Below, piece after piece: positions 55,489-63,579 of a stretch of 64,000 nucleotides of DNA. The translations under genes were made by a program, and so were the position numbers. Location: NCBI GenBank assembly GCA_014650415.1, contig BMUX01000005.1, positions 186,001 through 250,000 of the forward strand, written 5' to 3'. Positions within the stretch are counted from its first letter, which is position 1. Each line of letters starts with the position of its first letter. Below the pieces are notes generated by a model that worked only from the letters and a program-made list of their open reading frames with translations, made no database searches and was not told the DNA's origin. The stretch is from Streptomyces spiroverticillatus. Lineage in GTDB: Bacteria; Actinomycetota; Actinomycetes; Streptomycetales; Streptomycetaceae.

Positions 55489-56676
55489 GTGCAGTCCTCC
55501 GGTACGGGTCAACAGGGCGCCGCCACCGGGGAGTTCACCGCCACCCCCTGGCCGCGCCGCGCCCTCGGCACCCTCGCCGGATGCGGCACGGCCCTCCTCC
55601 ACGCGGGGTACTTCCTCCTCGCCGGCACACCCCTCGCCCCCTTCCTCCTCTGGCCCCGCACCCGTACCACCGCCCTCGGCGTGCTGCTCGGCGGGGCCCG
55701 CCGGCTGACGGGTCTGGAGCGCGGCCGCCGGTCCTCCTTCTTCGGGGACCGCTTCCCCGCCCCCGCCGGGCCGCCCGGCCCCGAGGCCCTGCGCTACCTG
55801 GCCGTCCGCACCGGCACGGGCCTGCTCCTCACTCTGGTACTCGCACTCCTCCTCTTCGGCGTCGTCCTCGCCGGAATCCTGGCCCTCCGCGCGGTGCAAC
55901 TCTCGCTCGGCGTGGGCCAGTTGGTGTCCCAGGCAGCCCTGGGCGGAGTGCTCCTGTTCCTCGATGTACAGGGCCTGTACGCCCTGGCCGCACTGGACAC
56001 CCGTACCGCACACGCCTTCTTCGGACCGTCCGAGCGGGAACTCCTCCAGCGCCGCATCGACGAACTCGCCACCAGCCGGGCGGCCGTCGTCGCCGCCGTC
56101 GACACCGAGCGCCGCCGCATCGAACGCGACCTCCACGACGGCATCCAGCAGCGCCTCGTCGCCCTGTCCATGCTGCTCGGCCGGGCCCGCCGGGGCCGCG
56201 CCCGGGACCCCGAACGCGCGGACGCCCTGCTCACCCAGGCGCACCAGGAGACCCAGGACGTCCTCGCCGAACTGCGCGAGGTGACCTGGCGGGTCTACCC
56301 CTCCGCACTGGACACCCTCGGGCTCCAGGAGGCGCTGGGCGGGGTGTCGGAGCGGTGCGCCCTGCCCGTACGCACGGAGTACGACGTGGACAGGCCACTC
56401 CCCCAGCCGGTACGGACGGCCGCGTACTTCGTCATCTCGGAAGCGGTGACCAACGCGGCCAAGCACGCACAGGCGTCGAAGATCGGCGTACGTGTCCAAC
56501 TCCTCTCCTACACACTCCACTTGACGATCACCGATGACGGCCGGGGCGGGGCGGACCCCGCCGGCGGCGGGCTGACCGGGCTGCGCAGCCGGGTGGCCGC
56601 GTGCAACGGCGTCCTGCGCATCGACAGCCCCGCCGGGGGTCCGACCACCATTGCCGCGGAGCTGCCGTGCACGTGA
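55489..56676 (+). CDS. NarL-type sensor histidine kinase
   Basis: 395 residues. Membrane part: helices at about 30-55, 105-130 and 140-165. The HisKA_3 box is ERRRIERDLHDGIQQRLVAL, followed by LAELREVTWRVYPSALDTLG, SEAVTNAAKHAQASKIGVRV and TDDGRGGADPAGGGLTGLRS. GTG 55489 is chosen because TAGGCT ends eight bases upstream (leaderless type); an upstream GTG at 55387 overlaps the dedA stop (GTGA) and would extend the protein by 34 residues. It overlaps the response regulator gene by 10 bp. Closely related in design to the pair at 19023-20956. Confidence 0.88.
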   Translation: MQSSGTGQQGAATGEFTATPWPRRALGTLAGCGTALLHAGYFLLAGTPLAPFLLWPRTRTTALGVLLGGARRLTGLERGRRSSFFGDRFPAPAGPPGPEALRYLAVRTGTGLLLTLVLALLLFGVVLAGILALRAVQLSLGVGQLVSQAALGGVLLFLDVQGLYALAALDTRTAHAFFGPSERELLQRRIDELATSRAAVVAAVDTERRRIERDLHDGIQQRLVALSMLLGRARRGRARDPERADALLTQAHQETQDVLAELREVTWRVYPSALDTLGLQEALGGVSERCALPVRTEYDVDRPLPQPVRTAAYFVISEAVTNAAKHAQASKIGVRVQLLSYTLHLTITDDGRGGADPAGGGLTGLRSRVAACNGVLRIDSPAGGPTTIAAELPCT

Positions 56677-57350
56677 TGATCGCCGAGGATTCGACGCTGC
56701 TGCGCGAGGGCCTCGTACGCCTGCTGATGGAGGAGGGCCACGAGGTGCCCGCCGCCTGCGGGGACGCGGTGTCGCTCCTCGCGGAGATGGAGGCGGGCCG
56801 CCCCGACCTCGTCGTCCTGGACATCCGGATGCCGCCGACGCACACGGACGAGGGCCTGCGTGCGGCGCTGGAGATCCGGGAACGATGGCCGGAAGTAGGG
56901 GTACTGGTCCTCTCCCAGCACATCGAGCGCCGGTACGCGGCGCAGCTGCTGGACGCGGGGGCGAAGGGGGTCCCCCCTGCTCGAGCGGAGCCGAGAGCTT
57001 GGGGGAGAGTCGGCTATCTGCTCAAGGACCGGGTCGGTCAAGTGGAGGAATTCCTCGACGCGTTGGAGCGGGTGCACGCCGGGGGAACGGTGCTGGACCC
57101 GGAGGTCGTACGACAGCTCGTCCTGCGTACGACCCACGGCGACCCCCTCGCCCGCCTGACCCCGCGCGAGCGAACGGTGCTGGAGGCACTGGCCGAGGGC
57201 CACACCAACACGGCCATCGCGCGGAAGCTGCACCTGTCGCTGAGCGCGGTGGAGAAGAACCTGGCCGCCGTCTTCGACAAGCTGGACCTCCCCCAGGAGG
57301 GCGGCTACAACAGACGGGTCCTCGCAGTCCTGCGCTACCTGGAGTCGTAG
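56667..57350 (+). CDS. NarL-type response regulator carrying a repeat-encoded insertion
   Basis: 227 residues from GTG 56667 (GGAG five bases upstream). Receiver: VHVMIAEDSTLLREGLVRLL, LVVLDIRMPPTHTDEG (phospho-Asp), VLVLSQHIERRYAAQLLDAG, VGYLLKDRVGQVEEFLDALE (Lys). LuxR domain: LTPRERTVLEALAEGHTNTA, SLSAVEKNLAAVFDKLDLP. Between QLLDAGA and VGYLLKD it has about 12 extra residues (KGVPPARAEPRAWGR) compared with the paralogue at 20288. Those residues are encoded by a palindromic Streptomyces repeat at 56970-57007, just before the beta-5 strand holding the conserved Lys. The frame is intact, so the protein may still work. Confidence 0.88.
   Translation: MHVMIAEDSTLLREGLVRLLMEEGHEVPAACGDAVSLLAEMEAGRPDLVVLDIRMPPTHTDEGLRAALEIRERWPEVGVLVLSQHIERRYAAQLLDAGAKGVPPARAEPRAWGRVGYLLKDRVGQVEEFLDALERVHAGGTVLDPEVVRQLVLRTTHGDPLARLTPRERTVLEALAEGHTNTAIARKLHLSLSAVEKNLAAVFDKLDLPQEGGYNRRVLAVLRYLES
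56970..57007. repeat. Small palindromic repeat inserted in frame in a receiver domain
   Basis: The element starts GTCCCCCCTGCTCGAGCGGA and ends CCGAGAGCTTGGGGGAG. Outer arms TCCCCC/GGGGGA pair, with GCTC/GAGC pairing inside. I recall nearly identical palindromes scattered through Streptomyces genomes. Compared with the uninterrupted paralogue, it adds about 36 bp, a multiple of three. Confidence 0.75.
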
Positions 57351-57456
57351 CCGGACGCAGCTGTCGGCATGCCGTCGAGGGCGCGTCGGTGACGTGTCGG
57401 CGGCTGCTGAGAGCGTGGGCCGCATCACCGTCTTCGCACGTGAGAGGCCCCTCACC

Positions 57457-58395
57457 ATGTCGTACACCCCATCCCAAGCCCCCTGGGACGTCCACCGCCT
57501 GCCGCGCGCGGACGACCGCATCGTCCTGGTGACCGGCGGCAACGCGGGCATCGGCTACTTCACCGCCGAACAGCTCGCGGCGACCGGCGCGACCGTCGTG
57601 CTGGGCTGCCGGAGCGCGGCGAAGGCCGAGGCCGCGACCGCTTCGATACGTTCACGGGTCGCCGGTGCCCGGGTGCGGGGCGTCCGGCTGGACCTGGCGG
57701 ACCTCGCCTCGCTGGGCAAGGTCGCGGGGGCGCTCGGGGTGGAGCGGCTCGACGCGGTGGTGCTCAACGCCGGGGTCGCGCGGGACGATCCGCCGCGCGA
57801 GGAGACCGCGGACGGCCACGAGCTGATGTTCGGCACGAACCACCTGGGGCACTTCGCGCTCACGGCCTGGCTGATGCCGCTGCTGACGGCCGCTCCGGCG
57901 GGACGCGTGGTCACCGTGGGAAGTTTCGCGGCGAAGTCGGAACGGCTGGACCTCGACGACCTCCAGTCCCGTCGGGACTACGCGCCCAAGCGCACCTACG
58001 GGCGCTCCAAACTCGCACAGATGCACTTCGGCCTCGAACTCGACCGCCGGCTGCGGTCCTTCGGCAGCAGCGTGACGAGCGTGGTGGTGCACCCCGGGGG
58101 CGCGCTGGACTCCCTGACGCCGTCCCGGCCGCCGGTCCACGTCCGTACGGCAGGTGCACGGGTGGGAGCGGCACCGGCGGCACTCCTCGTCCAGGGCAAG
58201 GACGCGGGGGCGTGGCCGGCGGTACGGGCGGCACTGGATCCGTCGGTGCACGGCGGCGAGCTGTGGGGGCCCCGCGTCTTCGGCCTGCGCGGCGAACCAC
58301 GGCGCGAGCGGCTGTGGGAGCACTTGGCGGACGTCCCGACGGCAGGACGCCTGTGGGCGACGAGCCGGGAGCTGACCGGGGTCGATCCGGCCTGA
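57457..58395 (+). CDS. Short-chain dehydrogenase/reductase
   Basis: 312 residues, of the retinol-dehydrogenase/WWOX-like SDR branch. IVLVTGGNAGIGYFTAEQLA is the TGxxxGxG cofactor loop, VRLDLADLASLGKVAGALG, LDAVVLNAGVARDDPP (NAG), VTVGSFAAKSERLDLDDLQS (Ser) and RTYGRSKLAQMHFGLEL (YxxxK). An oxidoreductase on an unknown alcohol or ketone. The start is ATG 57457, with GAGAGG eight bases upstream. It stands alone between the response regulator and a convergent LysR gene. Confidence 0.88.
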   Translation: MSYTPSQAPWDVHRLPRADDRIVLVTGGNAGIGYFTAEQLAATGATVVLGCRSAAKAEAATASIRSRVAGARVRGVRLDLADLASLGKVAGALGVERLDAVVLNAGVARDDPPREETADGHELMFGTNHLGHFALTAWLMPLLTAAPAGRVVTVGSFAAKSERLDLDDLQSRRDYAPKRTYGRSKLAQMHFGLELDRRLRSFGSSVTSVVVHPGGALDSLTPSRPPVHVRTAGARVGAAPAALLVQGKDAGAWPAVRAALDPSVHGGELWGPRVFGLRGEPRRERLWEHLADVPTAGRLWATSRELTGVDPA

Positions 58396-58425
58396 GCTCG
58401 CTCTGTGCACGGGTGCGGGAACCGC

Positions 58426-59331
58426 TCAGTGCACGGCCTCGTCGAGGAGCCCCGACGCGACGTCCGCCGCAGCGCGGACGAACTCCCGCACGCTCTTGGC
58501 CGTGTTGTCCTCCCGCCAGATCGGCCCCCGCTCGATCGGCGGGGCGTCCCGCAGGGGTACGTAGGCCACGTCCGGGCGGGGGTAGTAGTGGCGGGAGTGT
58601 TCGCCCACGGGCAGGACGCCGCGGCCCATCGCGACCAGGGTCAGCATCTCGGAGAAGGAGCCGCCGGCCGGGCCCTTGGGGACGGGGCGGCCCGAGGGGG
58701 TGAAGTCCGGGGTGCGGTCCCGTTTGAAGCCGGCCGAGGTGACGTCCGGGTACTGGACCACCGGGTGGTCGGCGAGCGCTTCGAGGGAGAGCGACTCCTC
58801 GCGGGCGAGCGGGTGGCCGGCGGACACGGCCAGGACGCGGTTCTCGGTGAGCAGGACCGGGCCGCGGGCCATCCCGTCGAAGGGGTACGAGGCGATCAGG
58901 ACGTCGATCGAGCCGTCCACCAGGCTGGAGCGGGAGTTGGCGAGCTGCACCTCCCGTACGTCGACCCGGCAGTCGGGGTGGCGTTCGGTGAAGAGCGCCA
59001 CCACCTTGAGGAGCGGCGGCGCTGTCCACTCGCCGAGGAAGGCGACCCGCAGTTCGCCGGTGACGCGGCGGCTGGCCTGGGACGCCCTGCGCAGGGCATC
59101 CTCCATACCGGCGACCAGCGGAGCCAGGTCGTCGGCCAACTGCCGCCCGACGGGGGTGAGTCGGACCGTCCTGCTGGTCCGCTCGAACAGCGGGCCGCCG
59201 ACCCGCCGCTCCAGCTTCTTGACCACCTGGCTGACCCGGCCGGTCGTGATGTGCAGGTGCTCGGCGGTACGGCCGAAGTGCAGCTGCTCGGCGAGCGTCA
59301 GGAACGTCTCGATCTCCACGCGCTCCAGCAC
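58426..59331 (-). CDS. LysR-family transcriptional regulator
   Basis: 301 residues from GTG 59331 (GTG 59319 is an alternative). HTH: VEIETFLTLAEQLHFGRTAE, HLHITTGRVSQVVKKLERRV, GGPLFERTSRTVRLTPVGRQ. The C-terminal effector domain is the usual two-lobe periplasmic-binding fold (GELRVAFLGEWTAPPLLKVV, FTERHPDCRVDVREVQLANS, HPLAREESLSLEALADHPVV). It is divergent from a VOC-family gene, with CGTTGA/TCAACG elements between them. A co-inducer related to that gene's substrate is likely. Confidence 0.9.
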   Translation of the reverse strand: MLERVEIETFLTLAEQLHFGRTAEHLHITTGRVSQVVKKLERRVGGPLFERTSRTVRLTPVGRQLADDLAPLVAGMEDALRRASQASRRVTGELRVAFLGEWTAPPLLKVVALFTERHPDCRVDVREVQLANSRSSLVDGSIDVLIASYPFDGMARGPVLLTENRVLAVSAGHPLAREESLSLEALADHPVVQYPDVTSAGFKRDRTPDFTPSGRPVPKGPAGGSFSEMLTLVAMGRGVLPVGEHSRHYYPRPDVAYVPLRDAPPIERGPIWREDNTAKSVREFVRAAADVASGLLDEAVH

Positions 59332-59344
59332 GAGCCCCCCCGTT

Positions 59345-59386
59345 CGTTGAATCTGGCTCAACGATCGTATGGCAATCCGGCGTTGA
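59345..59386. promoter_or_regulatory. Candidate LysR binding region
   Basis: CGTTGA (59345-59350), TCAACG (59358-59363) and CGTTGA (59381-59386) lie between the divergent lysR and VOC genes. The last two form an inverted repeat that encloses the T-N11-A-like ATCGTATGGCAAT. Confidence 0.5.
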
Positions 59387-59465
59387 TCGCGTACGGCTCC
59401 CGGCGGATCGTAGAGACCGCAAGAACATCCGCCCCACGCACGCACCGACCCAACGAAGGAACACC

Positions 59466-59858
59466 GTGAACCTGCACATCAAGGCCTTCGACCACCTCGT
59501 CCTCAACGTCTCGGACGTCGAGAAGTCCCTGGCCTTCTACGCCGGACAGCTCGGCCTGGAGCCGGTGCGCGTCGACGAATGGCGGGCCGGGAAGGTCCCG
59601 TTCCCGTCGCTGCGCGTCACCGCCGAGACCATCATCGACCTCATGAGCCGCCCCCGGGGCGAGTCCAACGTGGACCACATCTGCCTGACCGTGGAGCCGC
59701 TGGACTGGGCGGAGTTCATCGCCTCGGGGGCCTTCACCGTCCTCGAAGGCCCCGTCGACCGCTTCGGCGCGCGGGGGACCGCCACGTCGGTGTACGTCCA
59801 GGACCCGGACGGCAACACGGTGGAGCTGCGCTGGTACCCGCAGGACGCGGCAGCCTGA
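59466..59858 (+). CDS. VOC-family (glyoxalase-like) protein
   Basis: 130 residues. Two beta-alpha-beta-beta-beta halves: IKAFDHLVLNVSDVEKSLAF, YAGQLGLEPVRVDEWRAGK (metal His in DHLVL) and VDHICLTVEPLDWAEFIASG, FTVLEGPVDRFGARGTATSV, YVQDPDGNTVELRWYP (metal Glu in TVEL). Close to fosfomycin-thiol-transferase/glyoxalase-like dioxygenase relatives, but function cannot be fixed. GTG 59466 with AAGGAA upstream. The divergent LysR is the likely regulator. Confidence 0.88.
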   Translation: MNLHIKAFDHLVLNVSDVEKSLAFYAGQLGLEPVRVDEWRAGKVPFPSLRVTAETIIDLMSRPRGESNVDHICLTVEPLDWAEFIASGAFTVLEGPVDRFGARGTATSVYVQDPDGNTVELRWYPQDAAA

Positions 59859-59863
59859 CGGCT

Positions 59864-59949
59864 TTCCTTCCGCTTCATTCCGCGAAGCAGCCTGACCGCC
59901 TTCATGCGGCAGCCTGTCCGCTTTCATGCGGCAGCCTGTCCGCTTTCAC
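59864..59949 (+). repeat. 22-bp tandem repeat between convergent genes
   Basis: CCGCYTTCATGCGGCAGCCT plus GT occurs twice exactly (59896-59917, 59918-59939), with partial or degenerate copies on both sides. It fills the 87-bp gap between the VOC gene and the hemerythrin gene, reaching the latter's stop codon. Confidence 0.85.
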
Positions 59950-60422
59950 TCCGCGAACAAGCCCAGCGCCTCCCCCAGGGGCGCCGTCAGCTCCAGGGTT
60001 TCGAGCACGGTGAGCAGTTGCCGCTCCTCGTACCGGAAGTGGTTCTCCATGATCGCGCCGATGCCTTCGAGGTGCTGGTCGAGCTCCTCGGGCGGCGCGG
60101 CCCGCGCGACGGCCGCGCGCAGGCCGCCGATCAGGTGGGCGATCATCGAGTGGTCCTGCTCCAGCGAACGCAGCACCGGGCGCAGTTCCGGGTGGGCTGC
60201 CGCGATGGCCGGGAAGAGGGTGCGGTCCTCGCCCTGGTGGTGGCCGTCGAGAGCGGTGCAGAAGCCGTGGCAGTACAGCAGGAGTTCACGGGTTGCGGCT
60301 TCGCCGGGGGTGCCCGTCGCGAGGGACGCGCGGGTCAACGACAGCGCTTCCCGCATCTTCTGGTGCACCCGGCGGATTTCCTGGCTCCAGGCCACGAGCC
60401 TGGTCGTCTCGCGCTCAGACAC
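59946..60422 (-). CDS. Hemerythrin HHE-domain protein
   Basis: 158 residues from GTG 60422. Di-iron ligands in order: RRVHQKMREAL (His), LLYCHGFCTALDGHHQGEDRT (His, HHxxE), LRSLEQDHSMIAHLIGGLRA (ExxH-type His) and MENHFRYEERQLL (HxxxE). Four-helix hemerythrin domains bind O2, NO or act in oxidative/nitrosative sensing. The GTG has no ribosome-binding site of its own; an 11-codon leader frame with a good one ends just past it (60415-60450), so translation is probably coupled. The 3' end touches the 22-bp tandem repeat. Confidence 0.85.
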   Translation of the reverse strand: MSERETTRLVAWSQEIRRVHQKMREALSLTRASLATGTPGEAATRELLLYCHGFCTALDGHHQGEDRTLFPAIAAAHPELRPVLRSLEQDHSMIAHLIGGLRAAVARAAPPEELDQHLEGIGAIMENHFRYEERQLLTVLETLELTAPLGEALGLFAE

Positions 60423-60450
60423 GCGAGAACGAAGGACGCGATGCGTACAT
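60415..60450 (-). CDS. Possible 11-residue leader peptide of the hemerythrin gene
   Basis: ATG 60450 with AAGGAG seven bases upstream opens MYASRPSFSRV and stops at TGA 60417-60415, five bases beyond the first base of the GTG start of the hemerythrin gene. The hemerythrin GTG lacks its own ribosome-binding site, so ribosomes terminating here could reinitiate. No database support was checked. Confidence 0.4.
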   Translation of the reverse strand: MYASRPSFSRV

Positions 60451-60624
60451 CGACGGTCTCCTTCGGTTCGACGCCTCCATGCCTGACACGGTCTGCCACC
60501 GGCACGCGACGTTGATCGAACCCTAACCCCGCACGACAGGCCGCGGCCAGCCCCTTTCCCGAAGGCCCCCGCCGATCCCCGGAACAGGAAGATCCTCCTC
60601 CGCTCTTCCCATGGGCTTGCTCCA

Positions 60625-60646
60625 CCATGTACCTTGCATCGCATGG
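60625..60646. promoter_or_regulatory. PadR promoter/operator
   Basis: CCATG (60625-60629) and CATGG (60642-60646) bracket TACCTTGCATCG. TACCTT at 60630-60635 lies seven bases before ATG 60643, giving a leaderless promoter inside the palindrome, as expected for autorepression. Confidence 0.55.
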
Positions 60647-61035
60647 AACCAGGTGAATCGACCAAGCAGGCGCGGGCAGCGGCCCAACTCCGCAAGGGCG
60701 TCCTGGAGTACTGCGTCCTCGCACTGATGCGGGACAGGCCCCGTTACGGCGTGGAACTCCTCCACGCCCTGGAGGAGTCCGGCGCACTGGCCACCAGCCA
60801 GGGCACGGTCTACCCCCTCCTTTCCCGGCTGCGCCGCGACGACCTGGTCACCACCACGTGGCAGGAGTCGTCCTCCGGGCCGCCCCGTCGCTACTACGCG
60901 CTCACCGACAGCGGCCGTGCCGCGCTGGAGGAGTTCACCCGCGTGTGGCCCGGGTTCCGCGACGCCGTCGACACCTTCCTCACCTCCCCCCACCTGCCCG
61001 GCACCCCCCACCACTCCCCCGGAGATCCCGCATGA
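60643..61035 (+). CDS. PadR-family transcriptional regulator
   Basis: 130 residues. AAQLRKGVLEYCVLALMRDR, PRYGVELLHALEESGALATS, QGTVYPLLSRLRRDDLVTTT and WQESSSGPPRRYYALTDSGR are the PadR winged helix (recognition helix GTVYPLLSRL; wing GPPRRYYALT). A C-terminal helix completes the dimer. It overlaps the downstream HAAS-domain gene (ATGA), a common pairing in which the membrane protein signals to or is regulated with PadR. The leaderless promoter lies in the CCATG/CATGG palindrome. Confidence 0.92.
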   Translation: MEPGESTKQARAAAQLRKGVLEYCVLALMRDRPRYGVELLHALEESGALATSQGTVYPLLSRLRRDDLVTTTWQESSSGPPRRYYALTDSGRAALEEFTRVWPGFRDAVDTFLTSPHLPGTPHHSPGDPA

Positions 61036-61628
61036 AGACCACGTCCGACCTCGTGCACGACTACCTCGCCGCCGTCGAGCGCGAGGCGTCCGCGCTCCCC
61101 GCCGAGCGCCGCCAGGAACTCGTCGCCGACCTCGCCGAGCACATAGAGGTGACACGTGCCGAGCGCCCCGATGCGGAGGTCGGCCAGATCCTCGCGGAGC
61201 TGGGCGATCCCCGTACGATCGCGGCGACGGCACTGGCCGAGGCGGGCAACGCCCCCTCCTGGGGCACCCCGGCCCCGGCCGGCCCGCCCGCACGCCGGGG
61301 CAAGGTGCACCCGGTGGTCCCGCTCCTGCTGCTCACCCTCCCGCTCTTCGTCACGGCACTGGTCCCCGTCATGGACCTCGCCTCGCTCCTGTGCGGCCTG
61401 CTGCGGATCACGGGTGCGGTCCTGCTCTGTACGTCGGTGCACTGGACCGGCGTCCAGAAGACCGCCGGCGTGCTGCTCACCCTCGTGGTGCCGAGCACCG
61501 CCGTCCTCCTCTGGCAGGAGACGACCATCGCCCCGGCCGGCGACACTCCGGCACTCGTGGCCAACCTGGTGATGGTGGCCGTGGTGGCGGTCACGGCGGG
61601 GTGGCTCTGGCGGACCCGCCGCGCCTGA
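61032..61628 (+). CDS. HAAS-domain membrane protein paired with PadR
   Basis: 198 residues. The first 75 residues form the HAAS/DUF1700 helical domain (LVHDYLAAVEREASALPAER, RQELVADLAEHIEVTRAERP, VGQILAELGDPRTIAATALA). Four transmembrane helices follow at about 95-112, 115-135, 140-158 and 172-192. HAAS domains couple PadR regulators to a membrane output by direct contact in the cytosol, which is known for similar pairs and inferred here. The start overlaps the padR stop (ATGA). No third gene follows; a convergent hydrolase ends 35 bp away. Confidence 0.87.
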   Translation: MKTTSDLVHDYLAAVEREASALPAERRQELVADLAEHIEVTRAERPDAEVGQILAELGDPRTIAATALAEAGNAPSWGTPAPAGPPARRGKVHPVVPLLLLTLPLFVTALVPVMDLASLLCGLLRITGAVLLCTSVHWTGVQKTAGVLLTLVVPSTAVLLWQETTIAPAGDTPALVANLVMVAVVAVTAGWLWRTRRA

Positions 61629-61662
61629 ACCGCCGGCGGCGGACGAATGCCCCCGCCCGTGC

Positions 61663-62493
61663 TCAGCCGACCGCGACCTCCGCGAGGAAGTCGCCGATCA
61701 ACTGCCCGAGCAGTTCGGGCCGTTCCAGGTGTACGTCATGCCCGGCGCCCTCGACGCACACCACCCGCGCCCCCGGGTGCCGCTCCAGCATTCCGTCGAC
61801 CTCGTGCTGCGACATGAACCCTTCCTCCCCGCGGACGACCAGGGTGGGGCAGTCCACGCGCCCCCACTCCTCCCAGAAGGCGCGCAGGGCGTTCTCGGCC
61901 AGGGAGTCCACCATCACGTCCCGGTCGAAGCGCGGCCACCAGCCGCCGTCCCGCTCCTCCAGCCCGTCCGCCCACCCCTCGCCGACCGGCCCGCCGCCGA
62001 GGAAGCGGACGGCCTCCTCCCGGGAGGGGAAGGGCACGGGCCAGGAGTCGAGCCAGCCGCCGATCTCGCCCGGGGTCTGCGGGTTGGGCCCGCCGGGCCC
62101 CGCCTCCACGAGGACGAGTCCGCGGAAGCGCCCCGGGTGGGCGGCGGCGGCCAGCAGAGCGGTGTGCCCGCCGAGGGACTGGCCGACGAGTACGGGCCGG
62201 TCGAGGCCGAACCGGTCGGCGACCGCGAGGGCGTCGGCGACGTGGGCGGCCCGGGAGACGTCCCCGGGGCGGCGCTCGCTGCCGCCCTGGCCCCGCTGGT
62301 CGAAGGCGACGAGCCGAAGGGCGGGATCGAGGTGCCGGGCGAGCGGCTGCCACTCGCCGGAATGCCCGGCGAGCCCGTGCAGCAGCAGGAGGGCCGGGGC
62401 ACCGGGGCCGCCCCGGCCCGTCGCCGTACCCGGCCGGTCCCGGCAGGCGAGTCGGACGCCGTCACGGACGAGCGGGGATGCGGACCAGGGCAT
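61663..62493 (-). CDS. Alpha/beta hydrolase
   Basis: 276 residues. LLLLHGLAGHSGEWQPLARH (HGxxG oxyanion loop), LVAFDQRGQGGSERRPG, RPVLVGQSLGGHTALLAAAA (nucleophile Ser), CPTLVVRGEEGFMSQHEVDG (acid) and VCVEGAGHDVHLERPELLGQ (His). It belongs to the broad haloalkane-dehalogenase/menaquinone-hydrolase (MenH-like) group; substrate unknown. ATG 62493 with GAGGAAG nine bases upstream. It is convergent with the HAAS gene and stands alone on the minus strand. Confidence 0.88.
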   Translation of the reverse strand: MPWSASPLVRDGVRLACRDRPGTATGRGGPGAPALLLLHGLAGHSGEWQPLARHLDPALRLVAFDQRGQGGSERRPGDVSRAAHVADALAVADRFGLDRPVLVGQSLGGHTALLAAAAHPGRFRGLVLVEAGPGGPNPQTPGEIGGWLDSWPVPFPSREEAVRFLGGGPVGEGWADGLEERDGGWWPRFDRDVMVDSLAENALRAFWEEWGRVDCPTLVVRGEEGFMSQHEVDGMLERHPGARVVCVEGAGHDVHLERPELLGQLIGDFLAEVAVG

Positions 62494-62645
62494 GGCGGCG
62501 GGCTTCCTCACGGCGGCGTACGGGGGTGGCCCGCAGGCTACCTGCCGAGGTGAGGAGCTGGAGGGGCCGGGCCCGACGCCTGCCCGGCACAGAGGCGGAG
62601 CGGCTCGCAGGCTTCCCCCCCCCTTCCCCCTCCAGCACTCGGAAG

Positions 62646-63383
62646 TCAGCCGCGCTGCACGAGACTGCCGGTGCCGGTGCCGGGGCGGGCCGCGAGCCAA
62701 CTCCGCCAGACGTGGACCGTGTTGGGCACCTCGGGGCGGTCGAGGAGCCGGAGGACGTAGCCGGCGTGCCGCCGCGCCCACGGGTCGTCGGACCGGGCGG
62801 CACTCTCCAGCCTGCCGCGCAGATCCTCACTGTCCACGGCGCGGGCAACACGCACGTACTCGCGGTCCTTGCAGCGGTATGCCCTCCGCACGACGATCTC
62901 GACCAGGTCGGTGAGCTTCGCCCTGACCGTCTCGTCGTGGCCCGCCACTGCCAGGCCCCGTATGAGGCCCTGCTTCGTGCCCCACGCCTTGGCGTGCCGG
63001 GTCCACTCCTGCGGATACCTCGCTTCCCACTCCAGGAAGAGGAGCGCGTAGGGCAGACCCTGCCAGCTCCCGACGGGTCCGGCCGGGCGGTTCCACAACG
63101 CGTCGGGCAGCGCATGCCTCCCGGCTTCGACGTACCTCCCGTACGCCTGACGGAAGGCCGGATCCTGCCACTTCTCCTGTCCGCCGCCCGGCAGCGTGGA
63201 GCGCCACACCTCGTTGTACCGGGCAAGGGCGTCCTGGACGTTCGCCCGCGCACGATCAAGACGGCGCAGTGCCGCCGCGCGCTCGGCCGGATCGTCGGCA
63301 ATCAGCCCGAACGCCCAGCCGAGCCGCGCTTCCCATGCCTGGGCTTCATCGATTCCCACGCCCACCCCCGCGTCCGCTTCCAC
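62646..63383 (-). CDS. Hypothetical helical protein (HEAT-like C-terminus)
   Basis: About 245 residues. GTG 63383 is chosen because GGGGGA lies nine bases upstream; ATG 63395 and GTG 63365 are alternatives. The whole protein reads as helices: DEAQAWEARLGWAFGLIADD, PAERAAALRRLDRARANVQD, FRQAYGRYVEAGRHALPDAL, KAWGTKQGLIRGLAVAGHDE and a C-terminal pair (VRVARAVDSEDLRGRLESAA, RSDDPWARRHAGYVLRLLDR) that looks like a HEAT-type repeat. No signal peptide or membrane helix. I do not recognise a family; similar proteins are found as orphans in Streptomyces. Confidence 0.6.
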   Translation of the reverse strand: MEADAGVGVGIDEAQAWEARLGWAFGLIADDPAERAAALRRLDRARANVQDALARYNEVWRSTLPGGGQEKWQDPAFRQAYGRYVEAGRHALPDALWNRPAGPVGSWQGLPYALLFLEWEARYPQEWTRHAKAWGTKQGLIRGLAVAGHDETVRAKLTDLVEIVVRRAYRCKDREYVRVARAVDSEDLRGRLESAARSDDPWARRHAGYVLRLLDRPEVPNTVHVWRSWLAARPGTGTGSLVQRG

Positions 63384-63579
63384 ACGGCAGATCATCCCCC
63401 GGCCACGGGATTCAGTGCTCTGCGGGGGGCCGGGGGGCCGGGGAACTCACGGCATGTCGTACGGCCCGTTGACCCGCCCGTCGACCGGGAGCGTCAGCGC
63501 GAGCGCATCCAGCGCGCTCGCCGGAGCGATCAGGTTCGCGGTCCCGCCCCGTGGCACCGCGAGCCGGGGTACCCCGCCG

